Origin: Seriola aureovittata | Taxonomy: Eukaryota > Chordata > Actinopteri > Carangiformes > Carangidae | Length of the DNA: 64,000 bases | Assembly: GCF_021018895.1 (NCBI RefSeq) | Contig: NC_079384.1 | Span: 5,070,140 to 5,134,139, forward strand | Direction: 5' to 3' | Notes under the pieces: generated by a model | The model's database searches: none | What the model was told of the DNA's origin: nothing | What the model saw: only the letters and a program-made list of their open reading frames with translations | Part shown: piece by piece, positions 26,085-36,650 of the stretch | How the letters are laid out: every line of letters begins with the position of its first letter | Numbering within the stretch: position 1 is the stretch's first letter | Translations under genes and position numbers: made by a program

Positions 26085-26407
26085 TTAAAGCTACAATATT
26101 AAATTTCTGAAGATAAAGCTTTCCCCTACTATGAAACCTGAAAGCTAACCACTCTCCTCCTCCCACCCCCTCCCTCTGTCCTCCGTTATGCCCCGCCCAG
26201 CGTTTCAGCTAATACCTGCCTGAAGCCTCAGCGCAGGAGGAGCAGGAGAACAGAGGCGTGTTCACGTATTGATTGACAGCTGTGAGCTCCCACCCCTGAC
26301 TTTGACAGAGGCCTGTGACGGCACCTCTCCACATTAAGATATGTTCTGGTGCATATTTCAAATAAAATATTATAAAAATAAAAAAAAGTTGCATACTGTA
26401 GCTTTAA
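26085..26407. mobile_element. MITE family C, complete copy with terminal inverted repeats
   Basis: The left end TTAAAGCTACAATAT and the right end ATACTGTAGCTTTAA are inverted repeats with one mismatch. The element is 323 bp and non-coding. TTAA at both outer edges could be a target-site duplication of a piggyBac-type transposase, but because TTAA is palindromic it could equally be part of the inverted repeat. The interior is GC-rich with a CCACTCTCCTCCTCCCACCC tract. Confidence 0.75.
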
Positions 26408-27433
26408 CTACAATTCCCAAGGTGGAGTTTGATAAGAAACACTCAATTACTGATGCATGTCGAATTTGCTACAGCGCCGATTCAAACCAAACTTGGTTCT
26501 CCTCCATCACAACAACGGCCAAGGCTCACGGGCTTATAAGTGCAGTTGACCAGTCAGGTCAACTTTAGTTAAGAAACACATCTGACTATTTACTGCAGTA
26601 ACATTTAACATTAAAAACAAATGCTGGAACGCAGCCACAACATGTTCACGCCCATTCTCCTGCTGGTTCCAGATCACATGAGCGAAGGAGCAGAACAACG
26701 GGGACGTGTTAGGATAGAGAGGGTACGTCGAGGAGGAGGGGTTGACACAGAACAAGAGTAAAGGGGGTATTTAGACACAAACAGACAGAGGGAGGTAAAA
26801 CAAGTTGTGGGAGTGGGAGTCGGAGAGAGAGGAAGAGGTAGTGCAAGAGGTGGGGAGGGGGCTGAGGGGGAGAGAGATGGATGAACCCAATTATCCTCCT
26901 ATTTTCCTTCACGGCGCTGAACCTCAGTCAAAGCCGAGAGCAGAAAAAGAGAAAGAAAATAATAGAAATGTGTCGAATGATGGAGGGAGATAATTAAAAA
27001 GGTCTGCATTTCTACACCCGCCGATTGTGGTGTAATTAACCCATTACAGTCCCCCCCCTAATTTTTTCTCCCTGTAATGATTACAATAAGTGTGAGGGTG
27101 AAGGCTTTGGCAGGGGAGCGTTTACATGCACACTCCATTTGGTTCGCTCAGACATGTCGCAGCGATCATTAATCATGGGCTGTTTTTTAACTTCCAAATG
27201 GTCCGCTGTGCAGGCCAAGGTTTTGGCTTGTTAGCAGAAAGTAATAAAAAATTACCTGCCATTTCATGGTTATTTCAAAGTAGGAGTAATACCACTGTAA
27301 GGTATATGAGTGTAAAGTAAGCAGCAGCAGGGGACAGAGACACTCCGGATCCCTGAGAGTCTGTGTAGTGATGTATTACAACCTTAGCTGTTGTGCACAA
27401 ATAGGAGAAATAAAAGTTTTTTCCAGCAGAGAC
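26408..27433. other. Gene-free sequence with a candidate enhancer
   Basis: No gene is seen. Purine-rich DNA lies at about 26800-26990. The interval 26995-27290 is unique, low in CpG and crowded with homeodomain-type cores (GATAATTAAA, TGTAATTAACCC, TCATTAATCATGGG, AAAATTACC), suggesting a conserved non-coding regulatory element. Conservation could not be tested here. Confidence 0.4.
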
Positions 27434-27771
27434 TTTTAAAGGGTTGATTCACCTGAGAGTAACTTACTGTCACTGACCTCTGGCCATGCAAATAAGTTAT
27501 TTGTGAAGGTTTTTTTTTTTTTCCCCTCTGACTCTGGATTATCATTTATGGTGCCTAAAGCATTAAAAAAAAAAGACATTTGAAAACTTCAGCAACATTT
27601 CTTTCCAGAGAAAGCGTCTTCATAACTGTGCTCACAGCAAGAAAAAATCTGAGATGTCAATATTTTTAAAACCTGGGCAAATAACACCAAAGCTGTCAGC
27701 ATGGTGAGACGTGAGGTTTGAGTTAAGTTAAAAAACGCTTTGTGTAATTGGGGTGAACCGGCTCTTTAAAA
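27434..27771. mobile_element. MITE family D, complete copy with inverted termini
   Basis: The left end TTTTAAAGGGTTGATTCACC and the right end GGTGAACCGGCTCTTTAAAA are imperfect inverted repeats. The element is about 338 bp with no coding capacity. It resembles abundant teleost MITEs ending in TTTAAAGGGACAGTTCACC. Homopolymer T and A runs lie inside it. Confidence 0.7.
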
Positions 27772-30652
27772 TGGGAAAGTGAAAATGAAAAGCTGCATTA
27801 GAATAAATGCTGTTATCTGCTGTTGTCATGACACACAGAATCTCCACAGGTCTTTTTTCTTATATGTGTTATTATTAAAGAGCTTTAACACATTTGGTCA
27901 AATGTTTCTCTGAAATCAAACCTTTCCAACTTAAAATTTCCAGTGCAAGAAGTAACTGTGTTCCTTAGTGTTCTAGTTTAATGGTCCTCAAAGTGGGAAT
28001 AAAAAGCAAAAAGGAAAATAATTTATTTTCACTATGGTGTAGTTCCATCCATAAATAACACAATGACAGAATGTTTGACAATTTTGATCGTGGGTTTCAA
28101 ACACTTTCTGTAATAAAACGTTGAAAAGCAAAACTCTCATCAGATGGGGTCCTGTGATCTAACTTGTGTCAGTTTAAAGGTCCTGTACTAGTTAACACAC
28201 TGATGAACACAACACCTGGAATAAGGATATTTCCATTATACTTTACCCTTTACCCTCAAAGCTTTCTCGCTATTAACTCGCTATTAGCCTTGATGACTTT
28301 TACGGGTGATACAATTAAACTATTGCAAACTTTTAAAGCAGAAACTTTTATCCACATTTCTTTTTTGTTGGTATGTTACCAGAAAAAGAGTAAAAAGCCT
28401 CACACTGAGAAGGGATGTGTCCGGATCTTAAATGGACCAGGGTTGGAGTTTGAAAGGTCTGTAACTATAAATGAAACACACTCTATATAAAAGATGGAAA
28501 CCATTCCACTACGGTCTAAGTCATCTTGTCATCGCCAACTGCCTTTGTTTTGTGAACATTTGTCACTGCCATTTGTCAAAGCCTACCGCACAGTTTGAGC
28601 TTCTTATTTTTGTATGATAACATTATTTTTCTTCATTAAATGAGCTGCAACGTTCTACCTGCAACCCAACACCGCCGTTTCACCCTCAATCACCCCTCAG
28701 TCACTAACAGTCGGGACGAACGCGAGGCTTTTCTTCAAGCTTTATATAAAGAGACTAGAATTTAAACAGGCCGCTGACACGAACAAGCACAGCATGATTT
28801 ATTTCTGCCATTATAAACCTTCGCTGATCTTCTCCCCACCTCCACGTCTGCAAAGTGTGTTATCTTTCCACCATCAATTTATTTTCTTTCATTTTCCCTC
28901 CTTCTGCTTTTGTCACGGCGGCCAATTGTTCTTGGATTGAGGGATTCAAACTACTCAAGGGGAGAGACGGAAAAGGGGGTGGGGTGGGGGGTGGGGGGGG
29001 GCTGAAAGTATTATTCAACCAAATCCCTCCTTTCTGGAAATGGCATGGACAAAAATCACCTACAGGGTGAAGAAGAGAGGTGCAGGATCTCAGCAGGGGA
29101 AGGGCTGGGAGATTTGAGGTAACACCTGAGCGGACCGGCAGACAGATTCAGCATTTGGTCAGGATTAGTCAAAAGGGGAAGGACATAAGGGAAGAGGAAA
29201 AAGAAGATGAGGGAATGACAGGAGAGAAAAAACAGAGAGGGAAGAGGAAGAGAGGAGAGAATGGGACTCTGGGGAGAAAGCAGAGGAAGGTTGCAGACAC
29301 CATGCAGACACGGTGTTACAGCCAACAGAAGGAGAAGATGTCACTGGGAAAGAGGATCCTGCGCTGAGGGGCAGAGGGGAAAACACTAAAACAGATTAGA
29401 TCCCGGCTTAACCTGTTTCACAGAGCTTGGAGAGCACATGACAAAAGTAAGCAACTGAGGGAAGTCCAGCCAATCACACGACATTATGGGCCGTAGTTGG
29501 TGAGACAGATCAATCGTTTTCTGTCATGTGAAGATGTGATGAGATGTTAGCGCATGATAGTCATGAAGCGGAGATAATCATCGGTTCTGTATTAACAGTG
29601 AATCAAACACCGCTCACTGCTCTGGTCAGCGCTGGTTCCAGCCGCAGCGGGCAGCTGTTTTCGGCTTGAACTGAATCAAAAAGCAGACAGACATAACTAG
29701 CAACTACCTAGTGAATTTAGCAGCTTAAAGCTAATTACTCTTTTAAAATCTCTTTTTTCCACATTACTGCAGCGTGTGGAGTCGAGCGACTAAAACAGAG
29801 ACTTTTGGAAACGTTGCAAACCCTGTTTTAGTCTGAGAGCTCCAGATAGCGTTGTAGTCTGGACCGGCAAAAACTGAGACCATAGGTAATGATGATGTAA
29901 ACATCCACAGTCTCTCCCTGATTGGGTGTTATCGGTCAAGACAACCCGCGGTGATACAACACGGAATAACACATTACAATCATTGCTGACCTTGTTGTCG
30001 TTGCTAGCAGCTACAACTGCCTCCACTGTTCCTCATTCCTTGTATTTTCTGGATCATTGTACATGAATGGTCATGTGATATATTCAGGTGCGACAGTATG
30101 AAGGGAGATTACACTAATCTGGAGAGAGACCATTGTTGTTTTTAAAAGGAGAACGTAGTTGTGTGGACGCAGCCGAAGAGGTGACTTGAAACTTGACTCC
30201 AAATGAATGTTAATATTGCTCAGTAACAGCTGAATGTGTAAATAAGCTAACACATTTATTTCATCACATTAAAAAGGGATGAAATTTCTGCTGCACCAAA
30301 GTGGCCAAAAATAATTCTGGCAGTAAGAACTTCACTGTACTCGAGCTAATTTCTGAGATCACTCGCTCCAAAACTACAAAAATAAGAAATACATTTGACA
30401 ATCTGAATCGCAAATCACCACATATTGTTTTTTTTTTTTTCGCTGGAGCTTTTGACAGCATCTTTGTGGGTGGAAGGAGACTCTCTGTTGCCATGGAGCT
30501 CCAGAAAAAGCTGGTGGACCTGGAGTTACCGTCTGTTTGTAAGATTGTTTTCAAGGTCAGGTATAAAATTTCCCACTTAATGCTTCACGTGTAATAAACT
30601 GGAATTATCCTTTAGATTTTATGGGTGTAAAACAAACTCGAAAAAAGCGTCA
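27772..30652. other. Gene-free sequence with G- and purine-rich blocks
   Basis: No gene is supported. A G-rich run at 28975-29001, with several runs of four or more G, is a G-quadruplex candidate. The interval 29160-29300 is almost entirely purine on the + strand. An open frame at 30301-30594 has no identifiable domain. The interval 29780-30250 has some features of decayed DNA transposons, but no convincing termini. Confidence 0.5.
28975..29001 (+). repeat. G-rich G-quadruplex-forming tract
   Basis: Four runs of four to nine G residues are separated by single T residues. Confidence 0.85.
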
Positions 30653-30672
30653 GTGTGTGTGTGTGTGTGTGT

Positions 30673-30713
<41 letters not shown>
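30653..30713. repeat. (TG)n microsatellite
   Basis: A TG/GT run of about 61 bp with one C interruption. Confidence 0.97.
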
Positions 30714-30716
<3 letters not shown>

Positions 30717-31471
30717 CAGCTCATCCTACAGAGCCCATTTAGCGGTAGTTATTGAGGGAGACAACTTCCCCGGGACAACAGTCACATGTGATTCTGCTGA
30801 TCAAACCTGGCCTCAAGTGCTGCTGTCGCCATTAGCCGGACAGCTGTGATTAATGCCTGTGAACCTGCGACCTCAACCCCTGAGGTGTTTGCTTTATGAC
30901 CTGTTCCCAGCCTGTATCATTCGCTCTTGGGTTTAAATCCTACAGTTTGTTACTGAACTTATTTTGTAACTTGTTTTTCCAATTGAAGATGCTAAAAATA
31001 AATTTAATTAAATTTTAAAAAGTAAGTTATCTAAAAGCCAAATTGCCATCAGGAACTCAGAGTCCATTTGCAGCTTAAGCAGTGGCAATGTGACGTAGGC
31101 TAAGAGTAGAGCAAATGATTAGCCTATCTTTGAACAAGCTGATGGGAGTTTATCACTGATACCAGCTGTTCTGATGCTGTAGGAAGGAAAACCTCGAGAA
31201 TTCATTCATTACTTTTTGGAAGGAAGAGTTCTTTCCAAGAGTCGGACGAGAGGACGGACGCTGAGTTAAACATGGAACTACAGCAAGGACACGGTTAGCC
31301 TAGCCTAGCATTAAGACAGGAAGTGGGGAGAAGCAGCTTGTCAGTTTGTCAAGAAAAAGTTAGACTACTTAAGTCCCTCCAACACAACAGGTGGCCTTTT
31401 TCATTATTATCCCTTTAAGAATAAAACAGACGAGACATAATTTTAGAAATTTGAAGGCTGTTTCTCCCTAG
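30714..31471. repeat. Unique DNA plus an older decayed repeat, target of the hAT insertion
   Basis: No gene is present. The sequence around 31290-31340 (GGTTAGCCTAGCCTAGCATT followed by AAGACAGGAAG) and the matching-style sequence after 32313 (ATTAGCTCCATGCTTAATGC) resemble the interior of common teleost MITEs. The hAT copy at 31472-32305 therefore seems to be nested inside an older element that continues on both sides. Boundaries of the older element are uncertain. Confidence 0.35.
31464..31471. repeat. 8-bp target-site duplication, left copy
   Basis: CTCCCTAG lies immediately before the hAT left terminus and is exactly repeated at 32306-32313 after the right terminus. Confidence 0.9.
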
Positions 31472-32305
31472 TAGGGTTGTCACGATACCAAATTTCTGTT
31501 TCGATACCGATACCAATATGTATTTCGATACTTTTCGATACTTTTCGATACTTTTTGTAAAAAATATTTCATTATATTATGTATTGCCTTAATGGGTTAT
31601 TTAAATATTTAAAGAATGTAATTACATTTTTAAAAATATATTTTTTAATGTATTTATTAACCATGGACATGTTTTAGCTCTCTGTTTGCAGGCTACTGTA
31701 GGTTTACTACTGGGCTGGGAGGGGCTTTGTACTTCTTTCATTGACATTACAGTGCAGTGAACAGGTGAACAACATTATCACCTGTCGTTCTTGACTGAAG
31801 TCTCGGAACAAGTCCGCATGGTTGTCCTTTAAATGTTTCGACAGGTTTGAAGTGTTGGCTCCTTCTGCGAGACACACTTTGTAGCACCGCTTGCACTGCG
31901 GTGCCTCTGGGTTCAGTGGCTCGCCTTTATCGTTCGGTTTGAACCTGAAATATTTCCACACCGAACTTCGGGCTCCATTTTGACCACAAGTTCGGGCTTT
32001 TCTGCAGCTGCCATCTCTATCTACTGTATTTTCTTCAACCCGCTCCGTCTGTCTAAGCACGACTTGTCGTTTCTCTCTCCTCCTCAGTCTAAGTGCGCGT
32101 GGGACGCGGCTTACATCCGCTCGGGCAACTACGTCACACTCGCTGGCCTCGCTGTGCTTAAAGAGACAGGCTCCAATTTACAAATTCATTTGCATTCAAT
32201 AAAATAAAATGAAAGTACCGTTTGTTTTTAAATGCTGGTATAGTACCGTTTTCAAAACTCTAGTATCGCGGTACTATACTGGTACCGGTATACCGTGCAA
32301 CCCTA
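31472..32305 (-). mobile_element. Non-autonomous hAT transposon with BED zinc-finger exon
   Basis: The element is 834 bp. Its left end is TAGGGTTGTCACGATACC and its right end is GGTATACCGTGCAACCCTA; these are inverted repeats that match at the outermost eight bases and diverge slightly inwards. It is flanked by a perfect 8-bp duplication (CTCCCTAG), the size characteristic of hAT transposases. Inside, minus-strand coding sequence gives a BED zinc finger, the DNA-binding N-terminus of hAT transposases. No catalytic RNase H-like domain or dimerisation region is present, so the copy cannot move itself. Short CGATACTTTT tandem units occur near the left end. The intact duplication and open BED frame point to a fairly recent insertion. 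Confidence 0.92.
31707..32060 (-). pseudogene. BED zinc-finger exon of a hAT transposase (N-terminal fragment)
   Basis: A minus-strand frame of 117 codons. Residues about 30-90 form a BED finger: aromatic VWKYF, then CKRC as the Cys pair and HLKDNH as the His pair, the CxxC-H-x4-H layout expected of BED domains. The fragment ends after about residue 94 at AACGACAG|GTGATA, a good splice donor (exon end at + strand 31782), so the last 23 codons are probably intron. The remaining transposase is absent. The true start is uncertain; the first Met at 32060 is the simplest choice. If still transcribed, the peptide could bind hAT termini without catalysis, but that is inference. Confidence 0.85.
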
Positions 32306-32313
32306 CTCCCTAG
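32306..32313. repeat. 8-bp target-site duplication, right copy
   Basis: CTCCCTAG is identical to 31464-31471 and directly abuts the right terminus of the hAT element. Confidence 0.9.
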
Positions 32314-33574
32314 TACCAGTTTTAATAGCCATTAGCTCCATGCTTAATGCGGAGACATGCGAGTCGTATCTCCCCATAAGTACCAGGAAGCAAGTGTATT
32401 TCCTTCTATTTCTTTAAATACATTTATGTAAACAGCATTTACATTCACTGTGCCTGTTTCTACTTATAAACATTGTTTCAACAGTGTTTCAAAGACTTTG
32501 CTGTTGGGATCAGTTTCAAGACAAAGTGAAGTTATTTAAATGCCTTTTAATCAACGATTTTGTGACTTGTATCTAAAGAAACTTTTCAACTAAATGTAGC
32601 CATTATAAAATATATTTTGACCTGTAAATCACCAAATCAGCTCTTTATGGCAATCCTATTGGCATCTGTATTTATTGTTTATTTCCTTTAACTATTTTAC
32701 ATTTCTACATATATTACGTTGTTTTTCTTATTAACCTCTTTACCTCCTTCCCTTCCCTCCTCAGTTAAGAAAAATGAGCATTTTCCTTGACTGAGGTGGG
32801 ATTCTTTCGATGCCGTGTGTACCCCTAAACCGAGCTGTTTATTTTGCCCTGACTCAGCCCGCTTGGGAAAATATTTTTCCCCCAATCTCCAAAATGGTAT
32901 CTGCGTTGCCATGGACGGGAGGCAGGGTCCTGACAGAGTAAACATCAACAACCTAAGCTGTAGGCCCGGGCTGTTTGGCTTAGCGAGGCCATTCTGGGAG
33001 CTGAGAGTGAAGGGGGAACCTGCAGGAGCCGCGCAGAGTGACGGGCAAACACTGGTAAACACTGACCCCCTTCCTCAGAGCCGACCCCAGGGACTCAGTC
33101 AAGTGTCCGTTAAGCTAAGTGAAGGTGAAGCACGTCACCGTCTGTTCCGCTCAAACACCGCCTTGTTTAGGGAGTTGCTGAAGCCCCATGGTTCACAAGT
33201 TCATTAGCCTGTTAGCAGGTTTGCGCTGGGCTGTAGGGTCTAGTCCCAAATACTGAAATCTTGTCTTGGTCTATTATTGTCATTTTACCTTACTGTTCAT
33301 TTTGAACTGATATCAATGTTCTTACTAGTAAAGAATATATTATGACTTTTGGTGTGTATTTACATAACAGGTTTGGTATTAAATTTTTATCTAAAGTGGT
33401 GTAAAAAGGTCTTATAAGGCTTAAATATAACTTGATTATACCTGTATTCACCCTGTGACACAGGCAGACTGAGAAAAGTATGTGAGAAAAGCAAGAGAAA
33501 AAGTATAAAAGACTCACTGCAGTATCATTAATTTAGAGTGATCTTCAACCCTCTCCTGTTGCCCTCATGATACA
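32314..33574. other. Gene-free sequence with a candidate conserved block
   Basis: The first 150 bp look like the right part of an older repeat. The interval 32815-33207 is unique and GC-richer. Open frames run over 120 codons on both strands (32815-33207 + and 32697-33062 -), and neither has a domain. The block includes GCGTTGCCATGGAC, similar to an RFX X-box, and a palindromic-looking GGGAAAATATTTTTCCC. It is more consistent with a regulatory element than with an exon. Confidence 0.4.
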
Positions 33575-33620
33575 CCATCCCAAGGGCACACAGACTCACA
33601 CACTCAGGCACACACACTCA

Positions 33621-33678
<58 letters not shown>

Positions 33679-33700
33679 TTGGCATCCCAAGGGCACAGAC
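33575..33700. repeat. (CA)n microsatellite with duplicated flanks
   Basis: Imperfect then perfect CA units (pure from about 33622 to 33674) are bracketed by two copies of CATCCCAAGGGCACA, at 33575-33589 and 33683-33697. This suggests slippage or unequal exchange that copied flank and repeat together. Confidence 0.9.
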
Positions 33701-34823
33701 AGACTGGCACAGTGCCCAGTAAGACCCTCAAAAGTCCCTTTATAGAACTGTTTGGCATCTTACACCAAGATCAACAGTCCTGCTTTTCACCATGTAGAGC
33801 ACAACACACGCACATACGTACACACAAACACACGCGGAGTGCGATTCAGGAGTCAGCTGGGAGCCCGAGTTGAATAGGCTGCTTTTCTGAGAGGAAAGGT
33901 AATATCAAAATGTTTGCGTGCAATAAAAGTTTTGCTAGTTTGTTTAATTTCCAGGCGTATTATTGTTTTTCTGTGGATGTTGATGCTATCCAACTTCAGG
34001 CTGCGAGAGACTGGAATAACACGCACTGTTTTAATGGATGTGTTTCACGCCTACCTGGACCTTAGGCATCTGTATTCAGGACAAATATATATATACATAT
34101 ATATTGAATGAGTGTTCAGCTACTGCAGAGTCTTTATTTTTGGGAAGCACTGTGACCTTAATATCAAAACATTGTAAAACGCGCTCACTATTTTTTATAG
34201 TCCGTCACGGTATTTTATATATGGAACCTGTATAAGGAACTGGATGATGACCTTTAGGCAATGATGCTTTGTTTGTTCTAAATGGATATAAATTGTTTAG
34301 TAAGAGTAAAATCTCAAATGTCCTTTAATCATTTTCAATGACCTCATCACTTCCCTTTCATCCGCTTCCACTCGCCCCTGCTTCAATGCAGCCTGTTTTT
34401 TATCAATGGGCTCTCCTGGACTCTCCATGAATAGGAGTTGCTGTGCAGCTCCTTGGCACTCACTCTCACCAAGCTTTTTACAGTTTCACATCCATTTTAG
34501 AAAAATATTGCTACCTGACACACATCAGCAGATATTCAGGCAGCAGGTAAGTGGTTTTACTTTGAAATTTAAAACTTACGCTGTAAGATAATGAATTGTT
34601 TAGGGCTGCAACATGCACCTCGTCGCACGGACAGAAGGGCGGACAGAGGTTAGCAAAACACACAGCATGAAAGAGCACGTTAAAAGGCCTTGTGACTAGC
34701 AGTTTTGTACAAATACGGTGCAGCGACACAATCTCAGCGGGAAATGTTGATGCAGTCTGCACATACACTATTGATCCTATAGTTGCAATATCTTGAGAGC
34801 TTAAAATCACAGGAGAAAGAACA
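33701..34823. other. Gene-free sequence
   Basis: No gene is supported. A short (AT)n/(AC) run lies at about 34085-34105. Confidence 0.55.
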
Positions 34824-35185
34824 CTAAAGGGGCTATTTGTTTATTTGTATTTGCCGCCGAACGTGATTTCTTGCTGGGAGCAGGTGGTGGAGATTGTTGC
34901 TGGACAGGAGCTTCAGCCATTGCTGTTTACAAGAGGTTTTACTACGCCCTCTGAGCAGTGCTACGTCTTCAGGGCAGATTGAAGGCCACAGTGAGTCACT
35001 ACCAGAAAGTGACGAGAGCTAGCTGGTTAGCATGCTAACTTTAGTAGAAGAAACGACATGATAGAGACAAGTGTTAACATTGGCGTTGCTTTCCACTGCT
35101 GGACACAGCTGTTGGTGAGTAAAGGAATGAAGTTCGATGCTGCTGAATAAGTAAGTGAACAGCTGTTAATGCTTATGCTGGTGTT
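34824..35185 (-). mobile_element. MITE family B, copy 1 (opposite orientation, longest)
   Basis: The reverse complement aligns by eye with 60736-61002 and with 59639-59870. Shared blocks include GCATTAACAGCTGTT, AACTTCATTCCTTTACTCAC, CAACAGCTGT, AGTTAGCATGCTAACCAGCT, TGCCCTGAAGACGTAGC and GGCTGAAGCTCCTGTC. One terminus, CTAAAGGGGC, is close to the family end TTAAAGGWGC; the other end is eroded. There is no coding capacity. Confidence 0.7.
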
Positions 35186-35804
35186 TAGGCTTTATGATGC
35201 TACAATTCTCAAGTATAACAGAGAAGTTGATGTTTCCACAGGCCGTCACAGATGCTGCATGTGTCAGTCTCAGCCCTGCCACTGAAGCAGCAGCAAAACT
35301 GTGTCCATCTTGTTCATTTCCAACTTAAATAATGATAAAATAGTAACAATCATAACTTCATATGGTGTTAATATGAGTACATATATACATATATGAGAAC
35401 ATGTGAATGTAGAGAAAAGTCTGCAGAGAAATGTAGGAAATGACAAACTGAGGTTTAAGATTTAGTGGCTAATCCAGATGGAAAAAACCAATATCATTAT
35501 TTTGAAGCACTTTGAGATAAACGCTGGATTTCTGGTGTTTTATTTACCTTTTTAACACTGCTGAAAAGAGTTGAGTTTTTTTTGACCATGCATTTGAGCA
35601 GAGCTAACACTTGATGAAGGATGTCTTTAACTGCAGCAGTGCTGTCTGCTGCAGCTGGACGATCCATGATTGCAGACAGAGAGCTCTCTGAGTTCCTGTG
35701 TGATGGCCTGCCAACATCAACTCCATTACATCTCCCTCAACAGTGGCTCGGGGTTCACAAGGAGGGCTCCAGCAAGCGGGGGAACACCACCACACTGCTT
35801 AACA

Positions 35805-35807
<3 letters not shown>
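35186..35807. other. Gene-free sequence
   Basis: Nothing beyond short open frames is visible. Confidence 0.5.

Positions 35808-35855
<48 letters not shown>
35808..35855. repeat. (TG)n microsatellite
   Basis: Forty-eight bases of uninterrupted GT/TG. Confidence 0.97.
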
Positions 35856-35858
<3 letters not shown>

Positions 35859-36592
35859 TGTGTAAGTGTGTTGCTGGAAGGACAGCTTTGTTTTCGCAGA
35901 GTGAAATATTTGACAGCTGAAACAAGTGATAATTACTCTAACAAAGTGATTGCAGATACAGTCATTAGAGATTAGGTGTAGTTCCTTGTGCAGTTAATTT
36001 ATAGTTTATTTGAATACAATGCAGCCAGATCCATCGTACAAGCAGTGCTCTTCTAATTCTGTTTTTGGAAGGTGGTGCATGTTTACAATGGAAAAATTAC
36101 AAAATGACTATAGTTAAAAATGTACTCACATCTTTGATGTAGTGTGGGAGAACTAATGAAAAGAACATATATATCTCATTAACTCTGAAACTTGTGTGTA
36201 TTTATTTTGATAGATTCATGCTCTCTACTAACAAAGTAGCAACATTTTATAATATCTAATTATCTGTTTTCAAATGTCAAAGAGGTCAAATAATATTTTA
36301 AATATTCTCTTGGCTCAATTAGTCAGAGATGATACTTAATCCTCCAGGCTTCTTGGAAACAGCCTCCTTCAACTTAACAAATCCGGTATGATATCATAGA
36401 GCTGAAGCTCGTTTGGCGGCAGTGTGCCGTAGCCCTGTTTGGTCTGTTGACATGGCGACGAGGAGACAGGAAGGAGGGATGCAGGAGCCAGGGTGAGGTG
36501 AGCTATAGCAGGTGATCCTGTGTGTCTCTCCTTGTATCCCTGCTCCCATGTCCCCTTGATGGATGAAAGCTACTGTGAACAGACATTGGCAG

Positions 36593-36595
<3 letters not shown>
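35856..36595. other. Gene-free AT-rich sequence
   Basis: No gene, repeat family or regulatory signature is recognised. Confidence 0.55.

Positions 36596-36648
<53 letters not shown>
36596..36648. repeat. (TG)n microsatellite
   Basis: About 53 bases of uninterrupted GT/TG. Cys-Val open frames here are artefacts. Confidence 0.97.

Positions 36649-36650
<2 letters not shown>

Noticed and set aside
29780..30250. Possible decayed DNA transposon
   Set aside because: Some phrases resemble fish transposon ends, but no paired termini or target duplication could be found.
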